38,735 nt of DNA from Clostridiales bacterium. GTDB taxonomy: Bacteria; Bacillota; Clostridia; Oscillospirales; Acutalibacteraceae. The translations under genes and the position numbers were made by a program. Below, one piece after another: positions 15,155 through 24,709 of the stretch. Within the stretch, counting starts at the first letter, position 1; every line of letters begins with the position of its first letter. The notes beneath the pieces are model-generated. The model made no database searches. It saw nothing but the letters and a program-made list of their open reading frames with translations, and was not told the origin of the DNA. The stretch spans positions 1-38,735 of the forward strand of contig JAAWSO010000015.1 of NCBI GenBank assembly GCA_022801595.1, given 5' to 3'.

Positions 15155-15733
15155 TCACAGGGAAGAATCCCTGAGTTTGCGGCGTACCCGCTGAATGGCG
15201 TTATCCACAGATTTCGTAGAAATCCCCATTTTACGGGCAATATCAGAATAGGTACAGCCACCAAGATACAAAAACAGCACTTGCTGTTCCATCTTGGAAA
15301 GGCGCTGTCGGACCCGGTCATTTACAATCTGTAAATTCTCTTGTGCGATCAGCAGTGTTTCTGGATTGGAAACGGACTGAGCAAAGGAATCCTCTAACAT
15401 AGGGTTATCGTCATCATTGAGAGAAATCGAGGAATTCAGCGGCAGGTTCTTCTGTCGAAAATAAGAACGATAGGCCGCAATGATCCGATGGGAAATACAT
15501 ACTCCCGCATAAGTACGAAAACTGGCTGTTCCGTTGGGATCATAGGTACGGGCGGCGCTGAACAGACCCAAAAGCCCTTCCTGATATAGGTCATCTGCTT
15601 CCAGCACGGTGTTATGAAACGCAGCAGCTTTAGCACGAATCAGCGACATATATCGTTTTGTTAGTTCCACAAACGCATCTGGATCGTCCTGACAAACCAA
15701 CGACGCCAGCTGATGGTCGCTGTACTCCACCAT
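15155..15733 (-). CDS. sigH: RNA polymerase sigma-H-type factor
   Basis: The 192-residue sigma-70-family protein matches the Spo0H/SigH group, which directs early sporulation and transition-state genes. Region 2 is seen in DPDAFVELTKRYMSLIRAKA and ADDLYQEGLLGLFSAARTYDP, and PLNSSISLND is the linker. The helix-turn-helix of region 4 is TYSDIARKMGISTKSVDNAIQRVRRKL. The frame is open to 15814, but a TTGACT-17-TATGAT promoter at 15786-15814 means the upstream ATGs are not transcribed. I chose the ATG at 15733, although its AGGA is only two bases away. A GTG at the next codon, or a nearly leaderless ATG at 15766, are alternatives. Confidence 0.88.
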   Translation of the reverse strand: MVEYSDHQLASLVCQDDPDAFVELTKRYMSLIRAKAAAFHNTVLEADDLYQEGLLGLFSAARTYDPNGTASFRTYAGVCISHRIIAAYRSYFRQKNLPLNSSISLNDDDNPMLEDSFAQSVSNPETLLIAQENLQIVNDRVRQRLSKMEQQVLFLYLGGCTYSDIARKMGISTKSVDNAIQRVRRKLRDSSL

Positions 15734-15785
15734 ATCCTGCAACAAAACTGAAACACCCCACGGCATACATTTTGATATTATCTTT

Positions 15786-15814
15786 ATCATAACCGATAAT
15801 TGGCAGTAAGTCAA
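15786..15814 (-). promoter_or_regulatory. Promoter of sigH
   Basis: Minus strand TTGACT (15809-15814), 17 bases, TATGAT (15786-15791). Predicted start of transcription near 15779. Confidence 0.75.
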
Positions 15815-16120
15815 TCAAAATTTTATGAAAACTGTAAAAAATATGAAAAAATTATGAAATTCCTTGAAAAAGTCATGATTGTTATATCTAGATAACCCCG
15901 AACATCTTCCAAATTTCTTGTCAGTATCATACGAATTTTACTCACGACAACAAGGAATTCTCTCTATTTCTTCCCAGGGACATTCGGTTTTTCCTGAAAA
16001 AATTCTGTTTTTGTGCAATCTTTACGAATCAAAATTCCTATTTTCTTCTCAAACATCCATGAAAAATTCTGAACTTTGTGATAAAATGGAAGGGAACAAA
16101 TGGAAATGGGGGAAATGGAA
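15815..16120. other. Non-coding gap between sigH and comM
   Basis: AT-rich, with no convincing frame, RNA fold or repeat. A possible extended -10 (TGATAAAAT, 16079-16087) lies close to comM, but I see no matching -35 box. Confidence 0.5.
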
Positions 16121-17653
16121 ATGTTTGCGCGTTTATTCAGTATGGGACTTTATGGCGTAGAGGCTTTTCCCGTAGAAGTAGAGGTGGACGTCTCCCGGGG
16201 CATGCCTTGCTTTGATATGGTGGGCTTGCCGGACGCCGCTGTGAAAGAAGCTCGGAACCGGGTGCGTTCTGCTTTAAAAAATTGTGGATTTGAGTTTCCC
16301 ATTAACCGGATCACCGTTAACCTGGCTCCTGCTGACCGCCGTAAGGAAAGCCCGGTCTATGATTTGCCCTTGCTGGCTGCTCTCTTGTGTGCCACAGGAC
16401 AACTGGAAGCATCCTTGGATGACTGTGTGTTCTTGGGAGAACTTTCCCTATCGGGAGATGTCCGGCCAGTAAAAGGGGCGCTTCCTATGGCGATTCAGGC
16501 CAAAGAGCTAGGTTTCCGTCGGCTGTTCCTCCCCGCCTCCAACGCGCAGGAAGGCGCCGTCGTACAAGGATTAGAGGTTTACCCAGTAGCGCACATTTCG
16601 CAACTGGTGGAGCATCTGTCCGGCCGCCAACCCCTTGCTTCCGTACAGCCCCTTCCCTCTGGACAATTCTCTTCCCAGACTCTACCTGATTTTTCTGATG
16701 TCCGGGGACAATCGGACGCGAAACGCGCCTTGGAAATCGCGGCCAGCGGTGGCCACAACGTGATGCTGATCGGGCCGCCCGGCTCTGGAAAAAGTATGCT
16801 TGCCAAGCGGCTGCCCTCCATTTTGCCCAACATGACCTTAGAAGAAACCATTGAGGCCACCAAGCTCCATTCCATCGCCGGCACTCTGGAAAACAGCTCC
16901 GGACTAATTTCCACCCGTCCCTTCCGTTCTCCCCACCATACCGTATCCCCGGCTGGCCTGACTGGCGGCGGGAGCATTCCAAAGCCAGGAGAGATTTCCC
17001 TGGCCCACCACGGCGTGTTGTTTCTGGACGAGCTTCCAGAATTTTCCCGGGGCGCCATGGAAATTCTGAGGCAGCCCATTGAGGACGGCAAAGTCACCAT
17101 TTCCCGGGTTCATGGCACTGTATCCTATCCCTGCTCCATTATGTTGGTAGCCGCCATGAACCCTTGTCCCTGCGGCTATTTTGGCCATCCTACCAAGCCT
17201 TGCACCTGTTCTCCCAAGACAGTCTCCCACTATCTTTCCCGGGTTTCCGGCCCTTTACTGGACCGTCTGGATCTTCATGTGGAAGTGCCCGCCGTAGACT
17301 TTGACGATCTCTCCTCTCAGCAAAAAGCAGAAAGCTCTAAAGAAATCAAACGTCGGGTGGACGCAGCCCGGGAAATTCAAAACCAACGGTTTCGCGGCTC
17401 CGGCATTTCCTGCAATGCCAGAATCACGCCAGATCGTTTGCAGGAGGTCTGCCATCTTCACCCATCCGCTCACAAGCTTTTGAAGGAAGCCTTTGAAACA
17501 CTAGGACTTTCCGCCCGGGCCTACGACCGGGTGCTGAAAGTCTCCCGTACCATCGCTGATCTGGAGCAAGAAGAGGAAATTCAACCCCATCATGTGGCAG
17601 AGGCGGTTCAGTACCGCAGTCTGGACCGCAAATACTGGACCAAAGAGCTTTAG
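16121..17653 (+). CDS. comM: YifB/ComM family Mg-chelatase-like AAA ATPase
   Basis: ComM is a hexameric helicase that extends branch migration during natural transformation; the YifB name is used where that role is untested. The 510-residue product begins MFARLFSMGLYGVEAFPVEVEVD. It has the N-terminal Lon-like fold and a Walker A, GPPGSGKS (218-225). A Walker B, VLFLDELPEF, follows, and then a cysteine-rich loop, NPCPCGYFGHPTKPCTC, before the C-terminal lid. I chose the ATG at 16121, eight bases after GGGGG (16108-16112); three in-frame ATGs upstream (16100, 16106, 16115) are weaker. No other competence gene is nearby. It converges on the wbp operon at a shared terminator. Confidence 0.92.
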   Translation: MFARLFSMGLYGVEAFPVEVEVDVSRGMPCFDMVGLPDAAVKEARNRVRSALKNCGFEFPINRITVNLAPADRRKESPVYDLPLLAALLCATGQLEASLDDCVFLGELSLSGDVRPVKGALPMAIQAKELGFRRLFLPASNAQEGAVVQGLEVYPVAHISQLVEHLSGRQPLASVQPLPSGQFSSQTLPDFSDVRGQSDAKRALEIAASGGHNVMLIGPPGSGKSMLAKRLPSILPNMTLEETIEATKLHSIAGTLENSSGLISTRPFRSPHHTVSPAGLTGGGSIPKPGEISLAHHGVLFLDELPEFSRGAMEILRQPIEDGKVTISRVHGTVSYPCSIMLVAAMNPCPCGYFGHPTKPCTCSPKTVSHYLSRVSGPLLDRLDLHVEVPAVDFDDLSSQQKAESSKEIKRRVDAAREIQNQRFRGSGISCNARITPDRLQEVCHLHPSAHKLLKEAFETLGLSARAYDRVLKVSRTIADLEQEEEIQPHHVAEAVQYRSLDRKYWTKEL

Positions 17654-17866
17654 AGTGTATTTGAAACCAGAAAATCTCCTGCAAACCGACAAAAACAGCG
17701 TTTGCCAACATCAAAAATCCTCCAAATCCCCCCTGTCACCTTTGAGAAAAGCAAAGGAATCCGGGAACTGGCTTCTCTTAGACAAAAGTTTTACGTTTGC
17801 TTTTTGGAAACAACGGGAGTGTCTGCACCAATTTTCAAACACGCTCTCGGAGCCTACCAGCCTACC
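17654..17866. other. Non-coding gap after comM
   Basis: 213 bases between the comM stop and the shared terminator. No frame has a ribosome binding site and no repeat was found; it is probably the comM 3' untranslated region. Confidence 0.45.
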
Positions 17867-17903
17867 AAAAAGCGCACGGAATCTTATTATCCGTGCGCTT
17901 TTT
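17867..17903. terminator. Bidirectional terminator of comM and the wbp operon
   Basis: Perfect 14-base stem AAAAAGCGCACGGA/TCCGTGCGCTTTTT with a nine-base loop; T-runs on both strands. Confidence 0.9.
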
Positions 17904-17956
17904 GATATTGTCTAAAATTTCAACCGGCTTTGCTCAACCGGCCAAATCGAAACGGT

Positions 17957-19204
17957 TTACCGGTTCCGCGGCATCCGAAACACATCCAGAAACTGGCTGG
18001 ACAATACATCATATTCGTGGTGTTCCAGAATATAAGCGCGGCCCCGCTGCCCCATGGATTCCAGTTCTTCTTTTGGCGTGGCAGCCAATTGTTTAGCCGC
18101 CGCCACAATCGCGTCCGTATCCTCCGGCGGAATCGAAATTCCACACTGGGCGTCCGCTACCATATCGTTGCCAGCTTCAATGGCGAAAATGACCGGCTTC
18201 GCCGCCATCATATAATCCATCAGTTTGTTGGGGCTGACACCAAACCGAAACAGCGGCTGACGCTGCAGACCAACATATAAAGCATCCATCTGTTGCAGCA
18301 GGCCAGGAACATCGCCCCGCTTTACGGCAGGCAACAACTCCACGACATCCTGTAAATTGCGATCCTTCACCTTCTGAATCAGCCGGTCCCGCTCCGGCCC
18401 CGGCCCCACCAAAATCAGCTTGATCTTTTGATCCCGGAGCTGTTCCCCAGCGTCTACAAAGCTATCCAAAGCGTTGGCGATGCCATGCGCGCCAGTGTAA
18501 CCAATGAGGAAATACCCCTCATCGTGGTACCGTTTCAATTTCCCGTAGTAAACCGGTGTGGTTTCCTCCGCTGGGACTTCCCAGTCCTCTTTCACAATCC
18601 CGTTGGGAATACAAATAAATTTATGATCCGCCATGCCATGCTCCAGCATATGCTCCTTCGCACAGGGCAACAGGGAAACCACATAGTCGCTGCTTTTGTA
18701 GCACTGATTTTCCGCCCGCTGCATCAGCATGATATAGGGATGTTTGGGCGACATGCCGCCCAGCTCAATGGGGCTCAGCGGCCACAAATCATGCACCTCG
18801 TAGATCAGCATAGCGTTGTGACGTTCCGCCAACTTTCTCGCCGGATAAATATCCAGCGGATAGGTGGAGGAGGCGATGACCACATCCGGCTTTCCATGGG
18901 CACAGATTTCCACCTGGTATTTTTTCAAGCCGCTTAAAAAGGACATCATATTTCGAATCCGTCCCAGGCCATTCCCCTCGTAGGGTGGCCCGCTGATCCA
19001 GAAATAACGCACGCCGTCAATGGTTTCCACCATCGTTTTCCTGCCTTGCATGTCTGGATTTTTGCTCCGCAGGTGGGAGTAAGAGCTTGCCACAATGGTC
19101 ACCTGATGTCCTTCTTTCACCCAGCGTTTCGCCATAAAAAATGGACGGAACTCCATGCCGTGGCGGCTGGAACCAGCGTAATGGTTGATATAAATAATAT
19201 TCAT
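17957..19204 (-). CDS. Family 4 glycosyltransferase (WbuB-like)
   Basis: The 415-residue protein has a GT-B fold. An N-terminal acceptor domain starts MNIIYINHYAGSSRHGMEFRP, and a C-terminal nucleotide-sugar domain contains GYTGAHGIANALDSF and LILVGPGPERD. The sugar-binding stretch is FRFGVSPNKLMDYMMAAKPVIFA. It resembles WbuB-type transferases that add an amino sugar. As the last gene of an operon that makes UDP-ManNAc(3NAc)A, it is the best candidate to transfer that sugar, which is inference. The frame is open to 19426 but overlaps the 2-epimerase gene; the ATG at 19204 gives the family-typical start. No wzx or wzy gene is nearby, so the acceptor is unknown. Confidence 0.88.
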   Translation of the reverse strand: MNIIYINHYAGSSRHGMEFRPFFMAKRWVKEGHQVTIVASSYSHLRSKNPDMQGRKTMVETIDGVRYFWISGPPYEGNGLGRIRNMMSFLSGLKKYQVEICAHGKPDVVIASSTYPLDIYPARKLAERHNAMLIYEVHDLWPLSPIELGGMSPKHPYIMLMQRAENQCYKSSDYVVSLLPCAKEHMLEHGMADHKFICIPNGIVKEDWEVPAEETTPVYYGKLKRYHDEGYFLIGYTGAHGIANALDSFVDAGEQLRDQKIKLILVGPGPERDRLIQKVKDRNLQDVVELLPAVKRGDVPGLLQQMDALYVGLQRQPLFRFGVSPNKLMDYMMAAKPVIFAIEAGNDMVADAQCGISIPPEDTDAIVAAAKQLAATPKEELESMGQRGRAYILEHHEYDVLSSQFLDVFRMPRNR

Positions 19205-19230
19205 GCCCAGACTTTGCCCCTTTCGATTGG

Positions 19231-20307
19231 TCAGAACAAGTTCAAGATTTGTGCAATTTTTTCTGAAGCTTTGCCATTTCCAAACGGCATGGAGGTACGT
19301 GCTTGCGGATCCGGTATCGTATGGAGCGCTTTTTCCAAAATATCCGCGGTTTCCAGATCCGCTAAAACATTCCAATTCCCTTTGAGGGTTTCCACCCACT
19401 CGGTTTCTTTCCGCAGGGTGATACATGGAACCTCCATAAACCAGGCTTCTTTTTGCAGGCCTCCGGAATCTGTCAGCACCTGGCTTGCGGAATCGGTAAG
19501 CAGCAACATTTCCAAATAGCCCACTGGATCAATCAATTGGATATTCTGGAAACCACCTTCTTGGATCGCCTGTTCCGCTAAGGAACGGGTTCGGGGATGG
19601 ATCGGCAACACGACCTTTTCTGGAAGCTGCTCAAAGGCTTTGAAAATCTTCAGAATGGCGGTTAAGCCGCCCTCGGTGGTTTCCGCGCGGTGCAGGGTTG
19701 CCAGGCGGTATTGCTTTGGAGTGAGGCCCAATTCCCGAAAAATTGCCATTTTGGATGGATTTTGTTTGGCCACTTCCCGGAAATGGAGCACGGAATCCAG
19801 CATGACATCTCCGGTCATAGAAACGCCCTGGGTAATGCCTTCCTTCCTCAGATTTTCCACCGCGGTCTGGGTTGGGCAGAACAGCCATTTAGAAATGTGG
19901 TCGGTCAGCACACGGTTTTGCTCCTCCGGCATCCGCATATTATAGGAACGCAAACCCGCCTCCACATGGGCCACCGGAATGTGAATTTTCGATGCGGCTA
20001 ACGCGCCAGCCAGGGTGGAGTTGGTATCGCCGTATACCAAAAGAAGATCCGGTTTTTCGCTGAGAATGACATGCTCAATTTTCATCAGCATTTCTCCGGT
20101 TTGCTTTCCGTGAGAACCGCTGCCAACCCCCAGATTATAAACCGGCTCTGGAATCCCCAGCTCTTGAAAGAATACATCGGACATATTGGAATCATAATGC
20201 TGACCGGTATGCACGATCACTTCGTCGCACATGCGCTTCAAGGCGGCGGATACGACAGACGCTTTGATAAACTGAGGCCTTGCCCCAACAATCGTTACAA
20301 TTTTCAA
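19231..20307 (-). CDS. wbpI: UDP-2,3-diacetamido-2,3-dideoxyglucuronate 2-epimerase (WbpI-like)
   Basis: Non-hydrolysing UDP-sugar 2-epimerase, converting the gluco to the manno form by a retained-UDP mechanism. The 358-residue product starts MKIVTIVGARPQFIKASVVS and has EVIVHTGQHYDSNMSD, YGDTNSTLAGALAASK, VAHVEAGLRS and NMRMPEEQNR. These stretches match WbpI of Pseudomonas closely; WecB, which acts on UDP-GlcNAc, is the alternative but the operon context favours WbpI. The start codon is TTG (20305-20307), seven bases after AAGGAGG. It follows wbpB by 12 bases and precedes the glycosyltransferase by 26. Confidence 0.92.
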   Translation of the reverse strand: MKIVTIVGARPQFIKASVVSAALKRMCDEVIVHTGQHYDSNMSDVFFQELGIPEPVYNLGVGSGSHGKQTGEMLMKIEHVILSEKPDLLLVYGDTNSTLAGALAASKIHIPVAHVEAGLRSYNMRMPEEQNRVLTDHISKWLFCPTQTAVENLRKEGITQGVSMTGDVMLDSVLHFREVAKQNPSKMAIFRELGLTPKQYRLATLHRAETTEGGLTAILKIFKAFEQLPEKVVLPIHPRTRSLAEQAIQEGGFQNIQLIDPVGYLEMLLLTDSASQVLTDSGGLQKEAWFMEVPCITLRKETEWVETLKGNWNVLADLETADILEKALHTIPDPQARTSMPFGNGKASEKIAQILNLF

Positions 20308-20319
20308 TCCAATCCCTCC

Positions 20320-21417
20320 TTATTGTTTGATGTCGCTGGTGGACATGTCCAAGGTAGAGAAGGACAGGTCGTCGTATTTCACCGGCTTGCCGATCTTTTG
20401 AGATTGGTAAGCGGCCAGAATAATCTTCATGCCCTTGATCCCGTCTTCCCCGCTGACCAGGGGCTGGGTGTCGTTTGCAATGGCATTGGCATAGTCGGCA
20501 TACAACAGATTATGGCCGCTGCCATACACATCTTTCGGATCGGTGCCAGCCAAAGCTGCCACCACGTCATCCTGCTGGGAAGCTTCGGCGAAATTCCAGG
20601 TTTCCACCCGGTTGACCGCCAAGCCGCCAATGACCGCCGTCCCTTCCTCCCCGAAAATCGAAAGGGTTTCCTCCAGGTTTTTGGGATACACGCAGGCAGT
20701 GCCTTCCACAATACCGATAGCTCCGTTTTTAAAACGGATTAAAATCGCGCCGAAATCCTCCGCCTCAATGTCCCGGATATAGTTGCCGGTCATGGCCATA
20801 ATGGTGTCCGGCTCGCCGCCTAGGCTCCACTGAAGTAAGTCGATGTTATGGATGCATTGATTCATCAAGGTACCGCCGTCCTGAGCCCAGGTACCCCGCC
20901 AAGGAGCCTGCTCGTAGTAAGGCATGGAACGGTTCCACAGAATCCGGGCAGTTCCGTTAATCAGTTTGCCAAACCGGTTGGCGTCCAAAGCCTTGCGCAG
21001 CTCCTGAATGGGAGCGTTAAAGCGGTTTTGGTGGCAAACCCCCAGCTTTACATTGTGGGCTTTGGCTTCGGCAATCATCAATTCTGCATCCTTGGTATTG
21101 AGAGCCATCGGCTTTTCAATCAGGACATGCTTACCTTTGCGGATGCAGGTCAAGGCAATTTCCGCATGATAGCCGCTTTCCGTGGCAATGGCGCAGCAGT
21201 CAATGTCCAGCTCGTTCAACGCCTTTTGATAATCGGCATAAATCGCGGTTTGTTTTCCCGATTGCTCCAAATAGCTGTCCGCTTGTTTTTTTGCGCAAGC
21301 CTCAATGGGATCACATACCGCAACCAGTTCCATCACATCCCCATTGGTGGCAATCGCCGTGATATGATTTTTAGAAATCCGGCCGCAGCCGATCAAAGCA
21401 AAACGTAATTTTCCCAT
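20320..21417 (-). CDS. wbpB: UDP-N-acetylglucosaminuronate 3-dehydrogenase (WbpB/WlbA-like)
   Basis: Gfo/Idh/MocA-family oxidoreductase that oxidises C-3 of UDP-GlcNAcA to the 3-keto sugar before transamination. The 365-residue product has the Rossmann motif IGCGRIS (9-15) and VLIEKPMAL (EKP, conserved catalytic lysine). It also has the WlbA-like stretch PYYEQAPWRGTWAQDGG with LMNQCIHNIDLLQWSLGG, containing the His and Asp of the active site. This last stretch separates it from inositol dehydrogenases. The ATG at 21417 follows GGAG; the open frame runs on to 21459 without support. It lies 99 bases after wbpA in the operon. Confidence 0.9.
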   Translation of the reverse strand: MGKLRFALIGCGRISKNHITAIATNGDVMELVAVCDPIEACAKKQADSYLEQSGKQTAIYADYQKALNELDIDCCAIATESGYHAEIALTCIRKGKHVLIEKPMALNTKDAELMIAEAKAHNVKLGVCHQNRFNAPIQELRKALDANRFGKLINGTARILWNRSMPYYEQAPWRGTWAQDGGTLMNQCIHNIDLLQWSLGGEPDTIMAMTGNYIRDIEAEDFGAILIRFKNGAIGIVEGTACVYPKNLEETLSIFGEEGTAVIGGLAVNRVETWNFAEASQQDDVVAALAGTDPKDVYGSGHNLLYADYANAIANDTQPLVSGEDGIKGMKIILAAYQSQKIGKPVKYDDLSFSTLDMSTSDIKQ

Positions 21418-21516
21418 AATTGTTTCTCCATACCTTTCGAAAATAAAATAAGGGTCCATGATACCAAAGATTCCCCCGCCCTGCGAAACAGAGCGGAGGA
21501 AACTGGCAGTTTTTTC

Positions 21517-22833
21517 TTACAGAAGCTCGATGTTGGACTTATCCGCTACGTTTTTGGTGGCGTTGCGGGTATCGAAAATTTCCTTGGCGTGCTTCTGGAT
21601 ATAATCGTAGTCAAAGCAGGCGTGAGCGGTACAGATAATGACAATATCCGCCTCGGACAGAGCGGTTTCGGTCAGCTCGGTCAGGCCTTTGTGAGTAACG
21701 CCCTTATGACGGTACTCGGTAATATAAGGATCATAAAACTGCGCCTGGGCGCCTTGGGAAATCAAATGATCCATGACGTTCAGGGACGGGCTTTCCCGGT
21801 AATCGTCAATATCCGCCTTATACGCCACGCCCAAAACCAAAACCTTGGCGCCATTCATGGCTTTCTTGTTGTGGTTGAGAATCTTCATAGCCCGGTCTAC
21901 CACGTATTCCGGCATAGCGGTATTGATCTCGCCGGAGGTTTCGATCAAGCGGGTGTGATAATCAAACTCCCGGGCTTTCCATGTCAAATAGAAGGGATCC
22001 AGAGGGATGCAGTGACCGCCCAAACCAGGGCCTGGATAGAACGCCTGGAAGCCATAGGGCTTGGTTTTGGCCGCGTCAATCACTTCCCACACGTTGATCC
22101 CCATTCGGTTGCAAATAATAGCCATCTCGTTAGCTAAACCGATGTTGATGTTGCGGTAGGTGTTTTCCAAGAGTTTTTCCATCTCAGCCACAGCTGGGGA
22201 GGAAACTTCGTGAACGCCGCCCTCCAGCACATTGCGGTACAGCGCGGCGGCCACCTTGGTGGAGTCTTCGCCAACACCGCCCACAACCTTGGGGGTGTTC
22301 TTAGTCTTGTATTGCTGGTTGCCTGGGTCAACCCGCTCTGGGGAGAAAGCCAGGTAGAAATCCTCGCCGCATTTCAGGCCGCCTTCTTCCAGAATCGGTT
22401 GGAGCAGCTCCTCAGTAGTGCCCGGGTAGGTGGTGGATTCCAAAACCACCAGCATGCCCTTATGGAGATACTTAGCCACCGATTCGGTGGAGCCTTTTAC
22501 GTAACTGATATCCGGCTGTTGGTACTGATCCAAAGGCGTGGGCACGCAGATGGCCACGCAGTCCACGTCCTTGATAAAGGAAAAATCCGAAGTGGCGGAC
22601 AGCTTGCCGCTTTTGACCACATCCTCCAGTACGGAATTGACAATATCGCCGATATAATTGATGCCTTTGTTGACCATATCCACCTTTTGGGGCTGCACGT
22701 CAAACCCAATGGTTTTGTAACCGGCCTGGGCAATTTCCACCGCCAGAGGCAAACCCACATAGCCAAGGCCCACAATTCCCACAACGGCCTGTTTGTTTTC
22801 GATTTTCTCTAAAATTTCTTTGAAATGAGACAT
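21517..22833 (-). CDS. wbpA: UDP-N-acetyl-D-glucosamine 6-dehydrogenase (WbpA-like)
   Basis: NAD-dependent four-electron oxidation of UDP-GlcNAc to UDP-GlcNAcA. The 438-residue product has GIVGLGYVGLPLA (19-31), PTPLDQYQQPDIS, STTYPGTTEE and FSPERVDPGN. The catalytic cysteine C275 lies in GPGLGGHCIPLDP. Motifs fit both UDP-GlcNAc and UDP-ManNAc dehydrogenases; neighbours wbpB, wbpE, wbpD and wbpI point to UDP-GlcNAc. The ATG at 22833 follows TAGGAAC; the frame extends to 22908 without a ribosome binding site. It lies 44 bases after wbpE. Confidence 0.93.
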   Translation of the reverse strand: MSHFKEILEKIENKQAVVGIVGLGYVGLPLAVEIAQAGYKTIGFDVQPQKVDMVNKGINYIGDIVNSVLEDVVKSGKLSATSDFSFIKDVDCVAICVPTPLDQYQQPDISYVKGSTESVAKYLHKGMLVVLESTTYPGTTEELLQPILEEGGLKCGEDFYLAFSPERVDPGNQQYKTKNTPKVVGGVGEDSTKVAAALYRNVLEGGVHEVSSPAVAEMEKLLENTYRNINIGLANEMAIICNRMGINVWEVIDAAKTKPYGFQAFYPGPGLGGHCIPLDPFYLTWKAREFDYHTRLIETSGEINTAMPEYVVDRAMKILNHNKKAMNGAKVLVLGVAYKADIDDYRESPSLNVMDHLISQGAQAQFYDPYITEYRHKGVTHKGLTELTETALSEADIVIICTAHACFDYDYIQKHAKEIFDTRNATKNVADKSNIELL

Positions 22834-22877
22834 AGAAGTTCCTACTTTCTTCCTGTATTTTCCGCAAAATTCCTTGC

Positions 22878-24011
22878 TTAATCTTCTACCTGATTGAGTA
22901 TCTGGCATATCTTGCGCACAATGTCCTCGGTTAAATAACCGTGCATGGGCAGACTGAACACCACGGAGGAAAGCCGTTCGCTAACCGGCAAGTCTCCCGG
23001 CCGATAGCCAAGCGGCTCATAAACCGTTTGCCTATGGAGCGGCTTTGGATAGTATACCATGGAGGGGATGTCCGCGGCCTTCAGCGCGGCCTGCACCTTC
23101 GTTCGGTGTTCCGGCGACTTCGCCTTAATGGTGTACTGAGCCCAACTGGAATAGTATCCTTCCGGAACCACTGGCGTGTCGTATTTGTCCCGAAGCAACT
23201 GGGTATACAAAGCCGCCATATTGTTCCGGTTGGTATTTTCCGTATCGAATTCCCGTAGCTTGGGCAGCAGGATGGCAGCCTGAAGGGTATCTAAACGGGC
23301 GTTAAGACCCACCCGCACATTGTCGTATTTTTCCGTGCCTTTTCCGTGTACCCGGATAGAGGCCAGGACTTCATACAGCTCTGGGTCATCAGTGAAAATC
23401 GCGCCGCCGTCTCCATAGCATCCCAAGGGCTTGGCCGGGAAAAAGCTGGTGGTGGACACATCGCCGAAGTTGCACGCCTTCACCCCGTTGATCTCACCGC
23501 CAAAGCCTTGGGCCGCATCTTCCATCAAAAGCAGACCGAACTCGTCGCAGATTTCCCGGATGGCGTGATAGTCCGCCGGCAAGCCGAACAAATCCACGGA
23601 AATCACCGCTTTGGGGGTCAGCTTGCCTTCTGCCTGGACCTCCTGGATTTTCTTCCGCAGGGAAACTGGGTCCAGATTAAAGGTCACGTCGTCCACATCG
23701 CAGAAAATCGGGGTCGCGCCCTGCTGGCTGACTACTTCCGCCGTAGCTACAAAGGTAAAAGAGGGTACGAAAACCGCATCCCCTTCCCCAATTCCTTTTG
23801 CCATCAGGGGCATCACCAAAGCATCCGTACCGTTGGAAACGGTAACGCAGTATTTCCGGCCGGTATACCTGCACAGGGCATCCTCCAGTTCCTGGACTTG
23901 CGGCCCAGAAATAAACGCGCCGCTTTCCAGCACCGCCGCAATATTTGTGTCGATCGCCTCTTTCAAATGGTGGTACTGGGCTTTCAAATCATTAAATGCT
24001 ATGCTTGCCAT
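22878..24011 (-). CDS. wbpE: UDP-3-keto sugar aminotransferase (WbpE-like, DegT/DnrJ/EryC1)
   Basis: PLP-dependent transfer of an amino group to C-3 of the keto sugar made by WbpB. The 377-residue product has SNGTDAL (phosphate binding), the pyridine-nitrogen contact D165 in EDAAQGFGG, and the PLP lysine K194 in TSFFPAKPLGCYGDGGA. The C-terminal stretch GLNARLDTLQAAILLPKL is typical of WbpE/WlbC. I chose the ATG at 24011, where the sequence resembles other family N termini, although its ribosome binding site is weak. A TTG at 24086 and a GTG between are possible, but the resulting extensions look unlike the family. It follows wbpD by 80 bases. Confidence 0.9.
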   Translation of the reverse strand: MASIAFNDLKAQYHHLKEAIDTNIAAVLESGAFISGPQVQELEDALCRYTGRKYCVTVSNGTDALVMPLMAKGIGEGDAVFVPSFTFVATAEVVSQQGATPIFCDVDDVTFNLDPVSLRKKIQEVQAEGKLTPKAVISVDLFGLPADYHAIREICDEFGLLLMEDAAQGFGGEINGVKACNFGDVSTTSFFPAKPLGCYGDGGAIFTDDPELYEVLASIRVHGKGTEKYDNVRVGLNARLDTLQAAILLPKLREFDTENTNRNNMAALYTQLLRDKYDTPVVPEGYYSSWAQYTIKAKSPEHRTKVQAALKAADIPSMVYYPKPLHRQTVYEPLGYRPGDLPVSERLSSVVFSLPMHGYLTEDIVRKICQILNQVED

Positions 24012-24091
24012 AAGCCATTCCAAACTATAATTTTCCACGGCTTGTCCCAGTCCTGTGGAAAATCTCCTTTCCTTGTAAGATTTCAAAACGT

Positions 24092-24682
24092 CTATTTCTC
24101 ATTGATTTGGATCAATCCATGCTTCTCCTCATGGTAGGCGCGTCCACATTTGGAGCAAACCAAAGCTTCTCCCAGCTTTTCCCCGCATTCACAGGCCCAG
24201 CCCTTTTGCCGAGCGGGAGCGCCCATGACAATCGCGTGATCCGGCACGTCTTTCGTCACCACGCTGCCAGCGGCGATGAACGCATGTTTTCCGATGGTGT
24301 GGCCGCATACAATGGTGGCATTGGCGCCGATACTAGCCCCTTCCCCCACAGGAGTACGGGCATAAAACTCCGTGCCCCGCTGGGGATATTTGCACCGGGG
24401 ACGCTGCACGTTGGTAAAGACCATAGAGGGACCACAAAACACATAGTCGCCCAGCTCCACACCCTCATACAGGGAAACATTATTCTGGATTTTACAGAAG
24501 TTTCCCACCGTTACACCGGAGGCTACAAACACATTCTGCCCCAACGTACAGCCTTCCCCAATCGTGGCCCCGCCGCTGATATGGCTGAAATGCCAGATCT
24601 TGGTATCTTCGCCAATTTGAGCGCCGTCGTCCACATAGGAACTTTCGTGAACAAAATATCCGGTTGTATCCTTCACATTCAT
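24092..24682 (-). CDS. wbpD: UDP-3-amino sugar N-acetyltransferase (WbpD-like)
   Basis: Acetyl-CoA-dependent 3-N-acetylation of the product of WbpE. The 196-residue protein is a left-handed beta-helix of hexapeptide repeats ([21 protein letters not shown] and following). It contains KIWHFSHI, where a histidine supports catalysis in the family, and [20 protein letters not shown], which closely resembles WbpD. The C terminus has a CECG...CSKCG zinc ribbon, as in several bacterial relatives. The ATG at 24682 lies eight bases after AAAGG; an adjacent ATG at 24688 is too close to it. It is the first gene of the operon, 28 bases downstream of the promoter's -10 box. Confidence 0.92.
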   Translation of the reverse strand: MNVKDTTGYFVHESSYVDDGAQIGEDTKIWHFSHISGGATIGEGCTLGQNVFVASGVTVGNFCKIQNNVSLYEGVELGDYVFCGPSMVFTNVQRPRCKYPQRGTEFYARTPVGEGASIGANATIVCGHTIGKHAFIAAGSVVTKDVPDHAIVMGAPARQKGWACECGEKLGEALVCSKCGRAYHEEKHGLIQINEK

Positions 24683-24709
24683 CACCATTTCCTTTGTAAA
24701 TCTTTCCTT

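Noticed and set aside
15155-15814. Longer sigH start at 15814
   Set aside because: The first codons overlap a -35/-10 promoter pair, so they cannot be in the transcript.
17957-19426. Longer glycosyltransferase start at 19426
   Set aside because: The first 74 residues lie antisense-like over the wbpI 3' end in another frame and resemble no family; the ATG at 19204 gives a typical GT4 N terminus.
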